Positions 10,270-21,830 of a stretch of DNA of 64,000 nucleotides are shown here, one piece after another (position 1 is the stretch's first letter; each line of letters starts with the position of its first letter). The stretch is from Rhyacophila brunnea (lineage: Eukaryota; Arthropoda; Insecta; Trichoptera; Rhyacophilidae). The stretch is from assembly GCA_022495005.1 (NCBI GenBank), contig JAGYXB010002034.1:496001-560000 (forward strand). Reading direction: 5' to 3'. The notes under the pieces are model-generated. The model was not told where the DNA came from and searched no databases. It saw nothing but the letters and a program-made list of their open reading frames with translations. Position numbers and translations under genes: made by a program.

Positions 10270-11650
10270 GTGAATTCGAGGATTTTTTTAATCATTTCTG
10301 TTTTAACTTTATAGTTACCGCATTATTGAGGGATAAAAAGAAAAATCCACTGGTTTAACTTAATATTTAATCTCTTCAAATTCAAATTTATTTATTTTAC
10401 CTACGTATAATGAACATGACACATTACAAATTTAAAGCGATCACGACATGACATAAAATATGTATGTATTTAAAACAATATTTTAATAAAAATACTTACG
10501 GGTTAATTAATATCAATGTGTAAACAAATAAATAAATAACGTACTAGTAAACAAATCGGGTGAACTAAGTATAAGTAGATCATATCTAAAAATATATAAA
10601 ACAACGTCATCTCTAAACTCAACCCACGTATATATCAATATCGTAATATATCAATATCTGACGATTTGAATGAATACAGTTATTGCCCTCCCAATTGGCA
10701 TTGCCAATGGCAGGTTACAAGGCACCTTGGGAGAACAAACAATGGATGCTCCCGATTTCTAAGATAATTATCAGGGATACACAAGTCAATACAATGCATG
10801 ATGTTGGTTTTCGGTAATAAACTGTATTATTCATTGTGCTTCTTTTCTGTGAATTTTTTTTTTTTAAACTTGCAATTCTCTGCTTCACAGGTGCCTCTGT
10901 TAATTTGTACAACCACTTACTACTCCTTTAAATTTAACCATTAAAATGGTTACGGTAAATTGACATTAAATTTCAGCCCAAACGGAGCTAATATTTTTTA
11001 TGAAGATTTTTAGAAGAAGATAAGATTTTATGAATGATTTTTTATGATTTTGATAAATCTGGACCGGTTTCGTCCGCCTTAGAGGGACATTTTCAACTGA
11101 CTAATATTAAATTTATAAAACAGGCGACACAAATAATCTACCAATACATAGCATTATCCATCCAATAGTACTTTGTCACTAGCAATTAATCCCATCCTTC
11201 AAAATCCATTTACCACGAATTGACAGTTAATACAATAAAACAAAAACTGATTTTAACCTTCCCTGTGACTGTGATTTTTGAAAGACGTAGAATTCGAAAC
11301 CGTGCCCACTGCTATAGAGACGGGCGCTCTATAAACTACTCCACCACGACAGCATATTATGAGCATCCAATATGTAAACATATTTGTATAAAGTACACAA
11401 GGATCCTCAAAATTTTACAAAAATATTTTGAGAAGCACTGACATCCTGTTGATCTGCGAGCACATATTATTATTATTTATTATCTACATTATCTACGTCA
11501 AAATGTATCTAGGCTTTCTCTCTTAATATTATAATATAACTTATGTTCCTCACTCACTCATCAACATTTTATTAGATGTACGTACGATAATATGTTAATA
11601 TTATACATATCATATAATTTATTTAATTATATTAAGTTGTATCACCGTTC
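10270..11650. other. Non-coding stretch with one tRNA-like SINE trace
   Basis: Mostly AT-rich. Near 11280-11352, read on the minus strand, A-box-like GGTGGAGTAG and B-box-like GGTTTCGAATTC blocks suggest a decayed tRNA-derived SINE. No gene is recognised. Confidence 0.45.
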
Positions 11651-11654
11651 TAGA

Positions 11655-12052
11655 GTTACATGTAAATTGTACGTATAACACTTCACGGTGAGTTTTCTAT
11701 CGGGAAGAGACGACCGTATTGGTACTATACGGTCTCGAATTTTATTAGATTCAATATGAACATTAATTCAATTTTCATAGCCGATATTGGCAAAATTCAT
11801 GAATTATTCAAGAATGAAAACCTAACATAACCTAACAAATAATCCAGTATATGGCTATTTTCAAAGTTTGTTTACCGTTGGCTTCCTGTAAATCGACAAG
11901 AACCGTGTTTTATTCAGAGATAAATTTTATTTCAGTATTATACGACCCAAAGAGGTTGGACGGTCTTTAATATACGACCATATTTCCGATACAACATTTC
12001 ACGGTGAAGTGTGATACAGCGAACTGCATACGTACAGATTTCCGGACACGGG
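11655..12052 (+). mobile_element. Fam-A copy with CCTAAC tract
   Basis: Begins AGTTACATGTAAATTGTACG and ends TTTCCGGACACG, colinear with the copies at 26634-27045, 43191-48044 and 58468-58872. A short telomere-like tract of CCTAACATAACCTAAC type sits in the middle. The ends are weakly inverted (ACATGTAAATTGTACG against CCTGTACG-like). No frame is recognised. Confidence 0.7.
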
Positions 12053-12059
12053 TCAGAAT

Positions 12060-12540
12060 AGCATTAGGTATAATAAATAAGTGTATTACCACAGTGATCC
12101 AACTTTTATATTTTTACTATATTTTGGGGGGTTAGAATGAAGGCAATGGAAAATAGAATTATGTCGTAGCTCTAGTAAGTAGCTCTTAGTGCCAAACGTT
12201 TGTACACACCACTGCCTAATAACGTGCCATATAGCGTAGGTATATAGACAATTTAAAATTACTTTTTTGAATTAAAAATGTCTTAAAATTTAATGGTCAT
12301 CCTCTTGGCTGTTTTATGGATTCGTTACGTGCGACAGTAGTTGAGCATCCTTAGTTATAGACAACTACAGGGCAGTAGTTCATCGTCAGCCTCAACATGT
12401 GATGTGTATGAATATGGGGAATGTATCCCGAAGTTAACTCTTGTTATTTACTACAATTTTTAATTTTGCTTATATGTGTTTCTCTCTCCATGGGCACTCT
12501 TAACTTAAAGTCATGTAAATTCATTGAGTAACTGCTCCTG
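12060..12540. other. Non-coding stretch, nothing recognised
   Basis: Short frames only. No repeat boundary could be defined. Confidence 0.4.
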
Positions 12541-12545
12541 CACAT

Positions 12546-12830
12546 CTATTTTATACACAAGACTGCTATCAGCCGCTATCGGCGACTATTGAGGATAGTT
12601 TTTCATATGTTTGTATTGAAGTATTATAATTTTTACAATAAGTCAGTTGTAATAATTGTTACAATCAATAAGTGCTATGTTTTAACAGCACCTCTCTTGG
12701 ATGTGCTAAATTTTAGAGCGAGACAGACAGTTTTGACAGTTTAATACAGTAACAATTATAATACTTCAAGACAAAAACATGATAAACTACATGCCGATAG
12801 CTGTCTCGTGTACCTATATAATAAATGCGC
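12546..12830. mobile_element. Fam-M inverted-repeat MITE, divergent copy
   Basis: Long imperfect inverted repeats run from TATACACAAGACTGCTATC at the left to the inverse of a similar end near 12825, both followed by versions of GTAGTTTATCATGTTTTTGT. It is colinear with 13948-14531 without the hAT carried there. Confidence 0.55.
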
Positions 12831-12839
12831 TGAGACATG

Positions 12840-13800
12840 TTCAGTAATCAAAAGATATTGATTATAATACTGACACTGGGTCCCGTGATACGCCTGATTA
12901 AGACCGAGTGTGGTTTGGTGGGGCCATTAACTTCAATGTACCCCGAAGTCAGTGGCACTAACTAGATTTTGATAACTCCTCCCTTCAGCGTAAAAAAACA
13001 ATATTTTTTTTTAAATAATGTTATGGATATTTTTTTCTAAATAATGCCCCCATATCGTAGTTCTGTATGCGCGCCTGTTTATAATTTATGGTCTGACATC
13101 GATAAATCATAATATCTAATTATTTTTTTCATTTAGGTAGATTTTTTAACAATCCACGTGAAACTCCAATACTTGACACGTATATATCTATTGCACAATA
13201 CAATTTGATTAGCGATGGAAGCTACTCGATGTTGATAGTAACTAATTCCACGTGTCAGACAGGTTGTGTTACGTAATCAGTTATTAATATTACGAACAGG
13301 TAAGGCCATAAGGTATTTATAATGCACAGGTACGGCAATTATTTACGTTATGCTGTTTTCGTACATATTGTACGCATGGAAATTATTTTTTTGTGAAAAT
13401 TATCATGACGGCATCACAACATTCCGTGATTTTTTAATGCTACTATGACTTTTATTTACCATTATTTATTTCTCTTGCCTTTTTCCGCTTGATTTTAGTG
13501 TACCTGTTTCATACAATAATTAAAATACATAAGACGTACCTATATCTATCTATTTGTTAATTATTACGTGTTAGTACCTACTATATTCCACTAAATACAC
13601 CCCCGTTCGGGAAATAGGCCAAAACTGGCTTCTCATGGTCTTATATCCTGTAACAAGAAATTAACTGCAACGCAGACAAATATTAATACCTATTACATTT
13701 TACGGACAGCCTTAGTTGCAGGGATTTCGTTATGCCCTGTGTAATATTGTATACTCAATTTGTGAGAAATACGCATAATTTTGAGATTTTTGTATAATTT
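12840..13800. other. Non-coding stretch with dispersed-repeat pieces
   Basis: The segment near 12880-12970 (GATTAAGACCGAGTGTG) recurs near 8895, so part is repeat-derived. No gene is seen. Confidence 0.4.
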
Positions 13801-13805
13801 AATAA

Positions 13806-13940
13806 TTGTATGACAGGTTTGAACCGTTTCGAGGCCCCCTTTCAAATTTTCAGACGGATCGATTGCGCTATTCGCGTTAAATAAAGAATATCGTAGAATG
13901 ATGCCCCTAAAATCGTGATGCCTGAGGCATCTGCCCCTTC
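13806..13940 (-). repeat. Fam-E dispersed repeat
   Basis: Contains CGTTTCGAGGCCCC, ATGATGCCCCTAAAATCGTG and CTGAGGCATCTGCCC. Related copies are at 18535-18690, 24238-24440, 37280-37400 and, inverted, 55795-55930. Unclassified and non-coding. Confidence 0.6.
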
Positions 13941-13947
13941 TTTGGGT

Positions 13948-14531
13948 CTATTCTATACACAAGTCTCCTATTGGCGGCTATCGACGGTAGTTTATCATAT
14001 TTTTATGTACTGAGATATTATAATTGTCAAAACTGTCTATCTCTCTCTAAAAGTTAACACAAGAGAGATGCTGTTAAAACACAGCGCTCTTTGACAGTTT
14101 AGACCAGCGATACTCAACCTGCGCCCCTTTAAGCTTTTATGTGCGGCCCGAAACACATTTATTATCAGGAATTTCGTATATCTTGAGATTCGTTTCGACT
14201 TTGACGCACAGATAGTGACACACGAAGAGTATTGTCATTATGGTCCACATCAGATCTGGTATAAGAGTGTTGCTATTGCACACGATTAATTTAAAAACAC
14301 GCATAATTTTTAAAATCTCAAAAATGTTTTGTAAAAAAGGGGGGGTTTCATGATTTTTTTCGTCACACCAGTAGTGATGCGGCCCGCGTTACTTTACAAA
14401 TATATGTATTTGGCCCGAAGAAAAAAAATGTTGAGTATTATTGGTTTAGACCGTTAACTTATTGTAACAATTAACTAACTCAATACATAAATATAATAAA
14501 CTACCGTCGATAGCCGCCTTGTGTATAGAAT
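13948..14531. mobile_element. Fam-M MITE carrying a nested hAT
   Basis: The outer ends CTATTCTATACACAAG and CTTGTGTATAGAATAG are perfectly inverted, and the inverted similarity continues through GGCGGCTATCGACGGTAGTT. TA at the edges would fit a Tc1/mariner-type target, but this is an inference. The middle is interrupted by the hAT at 14105-14443. Confidence 0.7.
14105..14443. mobile_element. Nonautonomous hAT with perfect 8-bp TSD, nested in Fam-M
   Basis: Left end CAGCGATACTCAACCT, right end the inverse of CAATAATACTCAACAT, flanked by GTTTAGAC on both sides (14097-14104 and 14444-14451). GCGGCCCG-type subterminal motifs resemble other hAT MITEs. There is no transposase. The insertion post-dates the Fam-M copy it interrupts. 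Confidence 0.85.
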
Positions 14532-14539
14532 AGACACTA

Positions 14540-15110
14540 TGATAAAACCCGCCTGTTATTAAATATACACTCAAGAAGTTTCACTTTATATCGCACGTTT
14601 GTATTCCTTCAACTCTCATGTCTTCAATTACAATTACAACTAATTAGACTAATAATGTAAAACGGCGTTCGTGAAAAAGTATGTTCCAGTTGCAATTTGC
14701 AAGTCAATATAAATTCAGTTTTCGTCAAAACGCATGATGCGTTCATATAAGCTTTCCCTGGAAATGTGTTTATAAATACATACTGCATACGACGAACGCT
14801 AGTCATTAAACTAACTTCTTTTCATCATCATATTATGTCTTTTAATTCGCAATCGGCGGCGAGAGTGGAAAGTAAAATACTTACAGATGCATTTCTGTTT
14901 CAGCCGAATGCGTCATTTGAAAAATATTTCAAGAAATTTTGATCTGGAAATAAGCCGAAGGTAGGTAGGAACGCTATCTGTCTGGTTAGCAGACAAGATG
15001 AAATACATTACTACTACACCTAAAGCATGGTTCAGATTATGCTAGTAATTTAGTAGAGTGGCGAGTAATTTACTTAAAACTAAACGTTACTAACTGAAAA
15101 GTGTCCGAAC
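14540..15110. other. Non-coding stretch, nothing recognised
   Basis: Short frames without family motifs. Confidence 0.4.
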
Positions 15111-15274
15111 CAAGGCCTGAACAAAAACGAACCATAAGTGCGAGTGAGAAAGAATTGAGCACGTTTATATCTCCGCAATATACGTTAGAGTAAGATAGAA
15201 TTTCTATGGCTGAAATAAATATTTTTTTTTTGTCCACGTAGTAGGTAAATATTGATTTGGATACTTAATTTATT

Positions 15275-15532
15275 CTTCTTCTTCCACCCTGTCACGTCTC
15301 AATGTTGGGGCATAGGGCAAGCACAATTTGGCGCCACTTCCCTCGGTCCATCGCCAACTCCTGCGCCTCCCGCCATGTCAGACCTGCAGCACGTAGGTCG
15401 CTTTTGTAGCACCGCTGCAGGGTGAGGGAGGGCCGGCCACGGCGACGGAACCCTTTATGCTGTGCCACAAGGGTACGAAGTGCCGCACTCTTTGGCGGCA
15501 TCCGGAATACGTGTCCCAGCCACGTTATTTTA
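15275..15532 (-). mobile_element. 5'-truncated RTE-like LINE with 10-bp TSD
   Basis: Flanked by TTAATTTATT on both sides (15265-15274 and 15533-15542). On the minus strand it ends in a GAAGAAGAAGAA-type simple tail after the stop codon, as many RTE-like LINEs do. Only the last 258 bp are present. Confidence 0.8.
15292..15528 (-). CDS. LINE reverse transcriptase C-terminal tail (partial)
   Basis: About 78 codons are open from the truncation point to a TGA. The motif order is WLGHVFRMP, then RRRGRPSLTLQRCYKSDL, then WREAQELAMDRGKWRQIV. This is the characteristic end of non-LTR retrotransposon ORF2 proteins, W-GH-RM followed by GRP and D-R-WR. Only this tail is present, so it is non-functional, but the frame is intact, which suggests a recent insertion. 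Clade assignment (RTE-like) is an inference from the tail motif and the microsatellite 3' end. Confidence 0.75.
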   Translation of the reverse strand: MTWLGHVFRMPPKSAALRTLVAQHKGFRRRGRPSLTLQRCYKSDLRAAGLTWREAQELAMDRGKWRQIVLALCPNIET

Positions 15533-15807
15533 TTAATTTATTATTTTTGTGTTAAATATAAAGTGGTAATTATTTTTAGTTAATTTAGTAGACAATATTA
15601 TGGTTAACTATGTTGTGTTTAAATTTGGTAGTCGTACTGAGAAGCAACATGATGGTATAACGTTTCATAGTTAAGTTAATAATAATAAAATTGAGGTTCC
15701 ACTGTGCGTTATACGTAAGAAATTCGGCTTCATTTTACCGAATAGTACCCACTCTCTTTATATTATTGCTCTGAGGTCCGAACACAGTTCATTAATGCCT
15801 TTTTTTA

Positions 15808-15915
15808 CCACGTCCGATCCTATCAATGGGGCTCGACAGAGCGGACGTTTGTAATAAAAGAATATTGTTTTTACGATGAATGAATGTTAGGGACTTGCTC
15901 AAACTATTAGGTCCG
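15808..15915 (-). repeat. SINE1 tail fragment
   Basis: Matches the non-tRNA part of SINE1 (GTCCGATCCTA, CGACAGAGCGGA, GGACTTGCTCAAACTATTAG on the plus strand). The tRNA-like head is absent. Confidence 0.6.
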
Positions 15916-15919
15916 CACT

Positions 15920-16780
15920 CGCGATGTCGGGAGTCTTGCGTTCGCTTGCGCTTATCGCGCGAGAGTTATAACTCCGCGAGTGCTTGTGGGCGGTTCAATT
16001 AAGTCACTTGTACCTGTAAAACGGGCAACTTGTTACGCTCGAATCAAATCGCACCATCTGGACAGGCCTAAGTATATGTTATTTGTATTATTCTCATAAA
16101 TACTGTAGAAAAAATCGTTATCTGAAAATTTGCATAAAATTGCAGGTAAACAGCGAAGAAATTAGTTAAAAATTACACCGTTTAGTGAGTCATCGCAAAT
16201 TAGATACCAATTAGGCACACATTTACTAGTTGCAAAATTTGTTAACTAAAAATTAAATCTGTTTTTCACAGTGGGTAATATTTTTCTCTGCGGTCTAGGC
16301 TTATTATTTCAGCGAGAGATTATAACGAAAGAAAAATAGTGCAACGTGGCTGTATTATAACATAATAAAATAAATTGAAATATTTCGAAACGACATTTTA
16401 TTTGTTACTAGGTTAAATTGCCCAAGAGAGTACAGATAACAAGTTCGACGTTGGAGGTTGATTTCTTATTATTTATATAATTTTTATTTCATTGTCAATA
16501 TAAAATAGACTTTGACAAATAAGTCAATAAGTAGGTCATAATTTTCTTCGCCCTTAACACCTTTAAGATATATTGGGTCATACGGTTTTTGTTCAATAAT
16601 ATTGATGTTAGATTCGACGTTATTCAACATACAAACATTCAATAAACTAATATGCAATGATTGTGATGGCATCTACATTGGAAAGACTACACGATGCTTC
16701 CATATTAGGGTTAACATGTAGTTGTTTATTCACTCGAAGTTACCATTTTGTAGTAGGTTTATAATAAAGTTATTATATAC
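15920..16780. other. Non-coding stretch
   Basis: Moderately CpG-bearing near 15915-16060 (TCGCGCGAG), otherwise AT-rich. No exon or promoter can be supported. Confidence 0.4.
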
Positions 16781-16788
16781 GACTACCA

Positions 16789-17180
16789 GTGACGTCTCTA
16801 GATAAAAAGCCGCCCCTAGGCAACGCCAAAATGCCGCCTCATTTTTTTTTCAAATTATTTTTATCACAATTTCATGAGTCCAATATCTAAGAAATGTGTA
16901 GTATGGATACATTACCAACAAAATATCAGAGTAATCGTAAATCTGCAAGTGTGGTCTCTGGTTTCTGGTCACCAAGGACGTTGGATGGCAACGGAAGTAA
17001 ACTAGATATCGTGAACCCGATAAAACCAGTGAGCTGATTTTTTTGATGGTAAGATATTTTCATTATTACTAAGTTCATGTAGCTATTTCTATATATTCCA
17101 AATGATTTTCCTCAATTTGCCGCCCTTCGAGTAACTGCCGCCCCCAAGCGACGCTCAATCTGCCTACCCCACGTGACGTC
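16789..17180. repeat. GCCGCC-motif element, possible transposon
   Basis: AT-rich core bordered by GCCGCCCCTAGGCAACGCC at the left and GCCGCCCCCAAGCGACGC at the right, with GTGACGTCT directly repeated at both edges (about 16791 and 17174). The 9-bp direct repeat may be a target duplication, but the ends are not clear inverted repeats. Confidence 0.4.
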
Positions 17181-17184
17181 TTTT

Positions 17185-17635
17185 AGATTTTGGATAAATA
17201 CGGAACTTATTTTATATGTTGAATGTATTGTTTTACTGGTGGTTAGAGATTCTTTCACGATATATATACATAATTATATATTTCTAACTGCAATATTAAA
17301 ATATAACGAATTTAATTTAATTAGTTTTACATCACTTGCAGATGGATTACTGACTATTCGGTGACGTATATTTTTATTATCAACGAGACAGTTAGGTTTA
17401 TTTTATGCCTATAGATTTACGTACTATAAATGTATATTATTATGAAAATGTGTAAGAGAGAACGAAACAGTGACACAGACGTAAAGGGGAGGCAGTGAGA
17501 ATATCACATTTTCTCACTTTGTCAAAAAGTGGATTTGATAAAATTAGAAAATTAACCCCTGATATGCGGTTTTCAAATGCGCATACAAAAAAATAGTTTG
17601 GAGGGGGATCCATTTTGAAAAAAAAATCCACACTA
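17185..17635. other. Non-coding stretch
   Basis: No gene recognised. The TAGTTTGGAGGGGG block near 17596 is a dispersed repeat also seen inverted near 9663. Confidence 0.4.
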
Positions 17636-17639
17636 TATT

Positions 17640-17785
17640 TTTATTGATTTTTAAGATGGCGGGAGAGCAACAGCATCATTCTGTAAATTGTAGTATTATT
17701 TCAATGAAAACAAATACATATGACTGACAAAGTTTAGTGTGCACTATTTATGGCGTATCCAGCCTACCTCCACCCTTCGCCTCTG
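17640..17785 (+). mobile_element. hAT-B right-end fragment
   Basis: Carries TTCAATGAAAACAAATAC, GTGTGCACTATTTATGGCG and ends AGCCTACCTCCACCCTTCG, as in the full hAT-B at 43275-43857. Confidence 0.65.
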
Positions 17786-17950
17786 CATGGTATTCATCAC
17801 ATACTTATAGTAATACTTAATATATTAACTAATACGACAAATATTTCGTTCGAACAGCAAACTTTAGGAAGAATTAGTATATGAGGCTATTCAGAGACTA
17901 AAACCGCCAGATACACACACAATTCACGGAAAAAATACAAATTATTTAGG

Positions 17951-18123
17951 TAAATATAATATTACTTCGTCTTTTTCGTCAGGACTTCATGACTGAGGAT
18001 CGTGGCCCGCTAAATTGGCCGTCGAATAGCCTTATCCACGAGCTGACCACACTCCTCTAGGCATTCCACGACACGCAATACATGTGGCGAATCTTAACAG
18101 CCTACCTCCACCCTTCGCTACTG
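17951..18123. repeat. Dispersed repeat joined to a hAT-B right end
   Basis: The first part (AGGACTTCATGACTGAGGAT and following) recurs at 22219-22345. The last 38 bp (18086-18123) are the hAT-B terminus CAGCCTACCTCCACCCTTCG. No coding sequence is recognised. Confidence 0.5.
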
Positions 18124-18269
18124 ATGCCATGTAATAGACATATGCATTAATAATGCAGGCGCAGTTGAATTCCTCGCATCGTGCACTCTTGACCCGCGAA
18201 TCTCTCCTACATACCTACCTACCCAATTCACTCTGAACAGTTTGGCGTTTGACCTAAATATTATTGAGA

Positions 18270-18425
18270 GTGCATCGCGTACTGCGGCGCGACGACGCAT
18301 TCGTCCGTCCGCCCCCTCGCGCCGTGCGGACGACGCCGACGGCGGAGTCACGTGGCGGAGGACTATTTCCGTCTCCGGCCGGCGCTGGTGCAGACGGGCT
18401 GGCTGGAGACGAGCGAGGGTAGAAG
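18270..18425. other. CpG-rich island
   Basis: A compact block dense in CG dinucleotides (GCGGCGCGACGACGC, CGGACGACGCCGACGGCGG, CCGGCCGGCGC) stands out sharply from AT-rich flanks. It contains an E-box-like CACGTG. Frames are open on both strands here, as GC-rich sequence produces by chance, and none has a recognisable product. It could be a promoter with a first exon of a host gene, or a GC-rich TE terminus. I cannot decide from the window. Confidence 0.5.
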
Positions 18426-18534
18426 CGATATTGCAATCGCGAAATGCATACTGTAACAATTCAGGATACGGCGGTTGCGGCTAATGTAACTGAGCGTGAC
18501 ACTGTTTTACAGGATTATAACTATGACGCACGTG

Positions 18535-18690
18535 ATGTAATAGATTCGACAGAAGATTTAAAAAGGGGCCTCGAAACGGTCACAAACCACTCATAAAATT
18601 ATTATTAATTTATTCAAAAATATTCGTATTTCTCTGAAATTGAATCCTGGCAACTAACATCAAAGGTAACAAGGTATAACATAACAATTC
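18535..18690 (+). repeat. Fam-E dispersed repeat
   Basis: AGATTTAAAAAGGGGCCTCG and GGCAACTAACATCAAA blocks match the copies at 24238 and 37280. Confidence 0.55.
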
Positions 18691-18729
18691 AAACAGATAC
18701 GTACTTGTACAATGATACACCTCATATTA

Positions 18730-19278
18730 CAGTATCGAAAGGTGGAGGTAGGCTGTAAATGATGCACACTAAACCTTGTTTGTAATATTTCAATGTTTTC
18801 ATTAAACTAAGAATGCAAATTGCAGATCGTGTTCGTTAGTTTTTAATATTTAATTAAACCCTGCTTAAACAGGACCATAATATAAAAAAAAATATTCTTA
18901 TGTCTACGAAATATCCAAAATTATGCCATTAAATCATATATAATTGTTTTTATAGATAGAAGAATATTTGTTATCTATTATGGTTTAGTTAGGTAGGGTT
19001 TAATTAAATTTTAAAATCTAACCAACACCATCTGCAATAAATTTGTATTCTTAGTTGGATGAAAATAAATAAGTATGAATGACAAAGTCTGCAGTATTTT
19101 TGTTGAATCCCCACAGCCCAGCTCCACTATTATGGCTTAGGCAGGGTTTAATTGAATTAAAAAAAAATAGCCGACATCTGCAATTTCTATGCTTAGTCCA
19201 ATGACAACAAATAAGTATGTCTGACAAAAATTAGTGTGCACTATTTAAATGTCGGATCTCTAAAACCCACCTCCACTG
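18730..19278 (+). mobile_element. hAT-B, divergent near full-length copy
   Basis: Left end CAGTATCGAAAGGTGGAGG, right end CCCACCTCCACTG, with the usual internal blocks. No clean TSD remains. It has no coding capacity. Confidence 0.65.
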
Positions 19279-19526
19279 GTAGATCCCTATATACGTAGAT
19301 CAGAATGGTGATTCTACGCCCATGAGATGATTGTATTGTAGGCGTATCGATTGAAACATGAGAAATATATTTCACAATAAAAATAAAATAAATCAGATGT
19401 TATTTTTTAATCAACCATATTGGACGTCGGCTATGTTTTCCCATTCTTCTTGGAGCCAATGGATAACAGCCGGTCTTTGTATAAAATATTGTTACGATAC
19501 TTTTAATTATTGATTGTAAGTATTTG

Positions 19527-20030
19527 CGCCTTTCTCAAAATGAGACGTCTCCTTAGCAATCGAGATCTTAACCTAGGTCTGAGACTACGTATGGTACGTT
19601 GTTATGTGCTCTCAATTCATTTCTATGGTATGGAAGTATGGACGCTAAACCAAGAGATGTCACGGAGACTTGAAGCTTTCGAGATGTGGCTGTATAGGCG
19701 CATCCTCAAAATTCCTTGGACTGACCGGGTGACAAATGTTGAAGTTCTCAATCGAATGGGAAGGACCGAGAAGTTCTACGTAGCATCAAAACCAGGAAAC
19801 TACAGTACCTCGGCCACATTATGAGAGGACAAAAATACAGCATTCCCAACTTGTCATTCAAGGAAAGATCAATGGGAAGCGTAGCAGAGGACGGCGCCGC
19901 ATTTCGTGGCTTAAAAACCTCCGTGATTGCTACGAGTGCAGCTCCACTGAACTGTTCCGGGTAGTAGACGACAAAGATAAGATCGCATTAATGGTGGCCG
20001 ACCTCCGCTAGGGGATGGCACAATAAGAAG
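19527..20030 (+). mobile_element. 5'-truncated RTE-like LINE with 9-bp TSD
   Basis: AAGTATTTG occurs on both sides (19518-19526 and 20031-20039). The insert ends in an AATAAGAAG simple tail just after the ORF stop. It contains the last 160 or so codons of the reverse transcriptase ORF, with frameshifts. Confidence 0.8.
19528..20011 (+). pseudogene. LINE reverse transcriptase C-terminus, frameshifted
   Basis: Three consecutive frames give one continuous LINE tail. The first frame runs to about 19770 and contains MVRCYVLSIHFYGMEVWTL and LEAFEMWLYRRILKIPWTD, the post-catalytic thumb-like region. The second (about 19770-19840) has KLQYLGHIMRGQKY. The third has GKINGKRSRGRRRISWLKN and ends VADLR before TAG at 20009-20011. 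Two single-base shifts, near 19772 and 19842, break the ORF. The YADD catalytic domain is lost by 5' truncation. The W-L-R / LGH-R / GRRR-SWL series is typical of RTE-like LINEs in insects; the clade is inferred. Confidence 0.75.
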
Positions 20031-20039
20031 AAGTATTTG

Positions 20040-21735
20040 GTAAAATTGGTAAAATTTGTTATAAGAAAATAAGACGTTCGAACAAATATTTATAAAATAG
20101 TGTGGGGCGACAACACACTTGTTTCACACGCAATCGATAATATATTAACACGTTTCTATAATGTCTATTGAAACCATAAAATTAATTCGAATCTACTCAA
20201 GCTGATATAACAGAAAAAACACATTTTCACGATCGAATTTACAAATAAATAATAATAGTTAAAACGTGGATGTTGGGCAATATTGACACAGTGCAAAAGC
20301 GGCCATGAATAAGAAACTCAAACCAGACAGTGGTGTTCCTATAACTAAAGGCTTGTACCGGCTCGCTGTTGCCAGGTTATATAACACTTAAATTTCCAAG
20401 TAGGTACACAATAAAAATATTTTTAATAATTATACTAGATATGATTTTGTGAAGTACATGAAGAAAGATAAATATATATTTTTTAAATTATCTAATTAGT
20501 GACTACACAGTCATATTAGGAATTAATATGGGTATAGTTTCCCTAAAATGGGGAGCTTTATGCATATCTCTAGTGATAATATATGCTATCTTGGGGCGGG
20601 TGATTGTTAGTTTTTATCCATATCTCATTAACGGTTGATAAATATCAAAAAATATTTAAAATTAAAGTTGAAGAACCTTAAAAGTACATATGTTATAAGA
20701 ATATTTTTTATCGTATCTGTAACGGTTACCAAAATGTATGTAGGAATAAAATATATAATATATAATAATTTTGAATGATTGCGGATACTTAAGTATCTCA
20801 TCCACATTTAAAAAAAAAATGGCTGAACTACATTAACATTTTAAATCGACCGCTGTTTTCCAAGATGGTGGCAACTGGCAGTAGTAAGTACTAACTGGAA
20901 AATAGTGCTATGAAATGAAATGCTTCCGTTATGGGAGTTATTTATTAACATTTAACGAAACATTGACTTTCATAAAAACAAGAATATACAAAGAAAAACA
21001 TATAAAAGTACAACTGGCAATTTTATATTAAGCTCGTAATACCTTTTTTTATTTAGATCTAATTCCAATAAAAGGGAGACTGCATAAAATGAAAAATTAA
21101 TACGGTAATAATATACCGAAAATCAACACACGTACATACTGTCCCTATATTAAATAATGCTAAACGTAAACAAGACAAGTGAAGATGGCAATTATAGAAA
21201 AATCTCTCACTATGAACTATACCGCGTCTAGAAAAATATGCTCCGCTTAGCAACGATGTGGTAATAACATGTTAAAAAAATGGTAAAAGATATCTACATA
21301 ACAATATACTTAAAAAAAATCTTTTTTGAAATAAAATATAAATAATACGCCGTATTTTACTGGGAATTAAAAAAATTGTCTAAGCGAGCCGTTAGTTAGT
21401 TATCAATGGTACACCACCAGAAGCAACCAAACAGAAATCACTCAAATCAGTTAGTGGTTATTATTTTACTATGATGACGAAATTGACTACGAGGTATAAA
21501 ATAATATTATTGGATATTATTATTAAATACTTGCTAAGTCACCGCAGTGTATGGGCAGGCAGGTTGCCCTTCGCATGAGAAATCATAGAAACGTGATTCG
21601 ATTACACTACCTTACCGCTGTGCCCATGAATAATGTAAAAACATAGACGGCAAAGTATTCAGGTATTCGGGTATTCGGTACTTATTTGGTAGGAAATCAC
21701 TAAAATTAGATAAATTAGGTAATGTTAAGTTAATT
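20040..21735. other. Long AT-rich non-coding stretch
   Basis: No gene or defined element seen. Possible decayed tRNA-like sequence near 21541-21630 on the minus strand is too weak to call. Confidence 0.45.
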
Positions 21736-21741
21736 GTCAAA

Positions 21742-21830
21742 GACGCTCCTCATCGGAGCATTATTATGGGCCTCCACAGAGCGGAGGTTATGTTTGTATA
21801 CTTTTTAAGAGGAATAGTTGATAGCCATCG
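21742..21830 (-). repeat. SINE1 tail fragment
   Basis: ATGGGCCTCCACAGAGCGGA and a degraded AGCCATCGGCC block match the SINE1 tail. Nothing of the tRNA-like head remains. Confidence 0.5.

Larger units (their letters stand above)
15115..15790 (-). repeat. Fam-H copy 2, empty for hAT, filled by a LINE tail
   Basis: This is the reverse complement of the Fam-H copy around 3716-4950. At 15183-15190 it keeps a single CGTTAGAG, the uninterrupted target of the 4-kb hAT. It carries a LINE fragment at 15275-15532 which copy 1 lacks. The two copies therefore serve as mutual empty sites. Confidence 0.78.

Noticed and set aside
18118..18459. 113-codon minus-strand gene
   Set aside because: It lies over the CpG-rich block where several frames are open at once; composition is arginine-rich low complexity with no motif.
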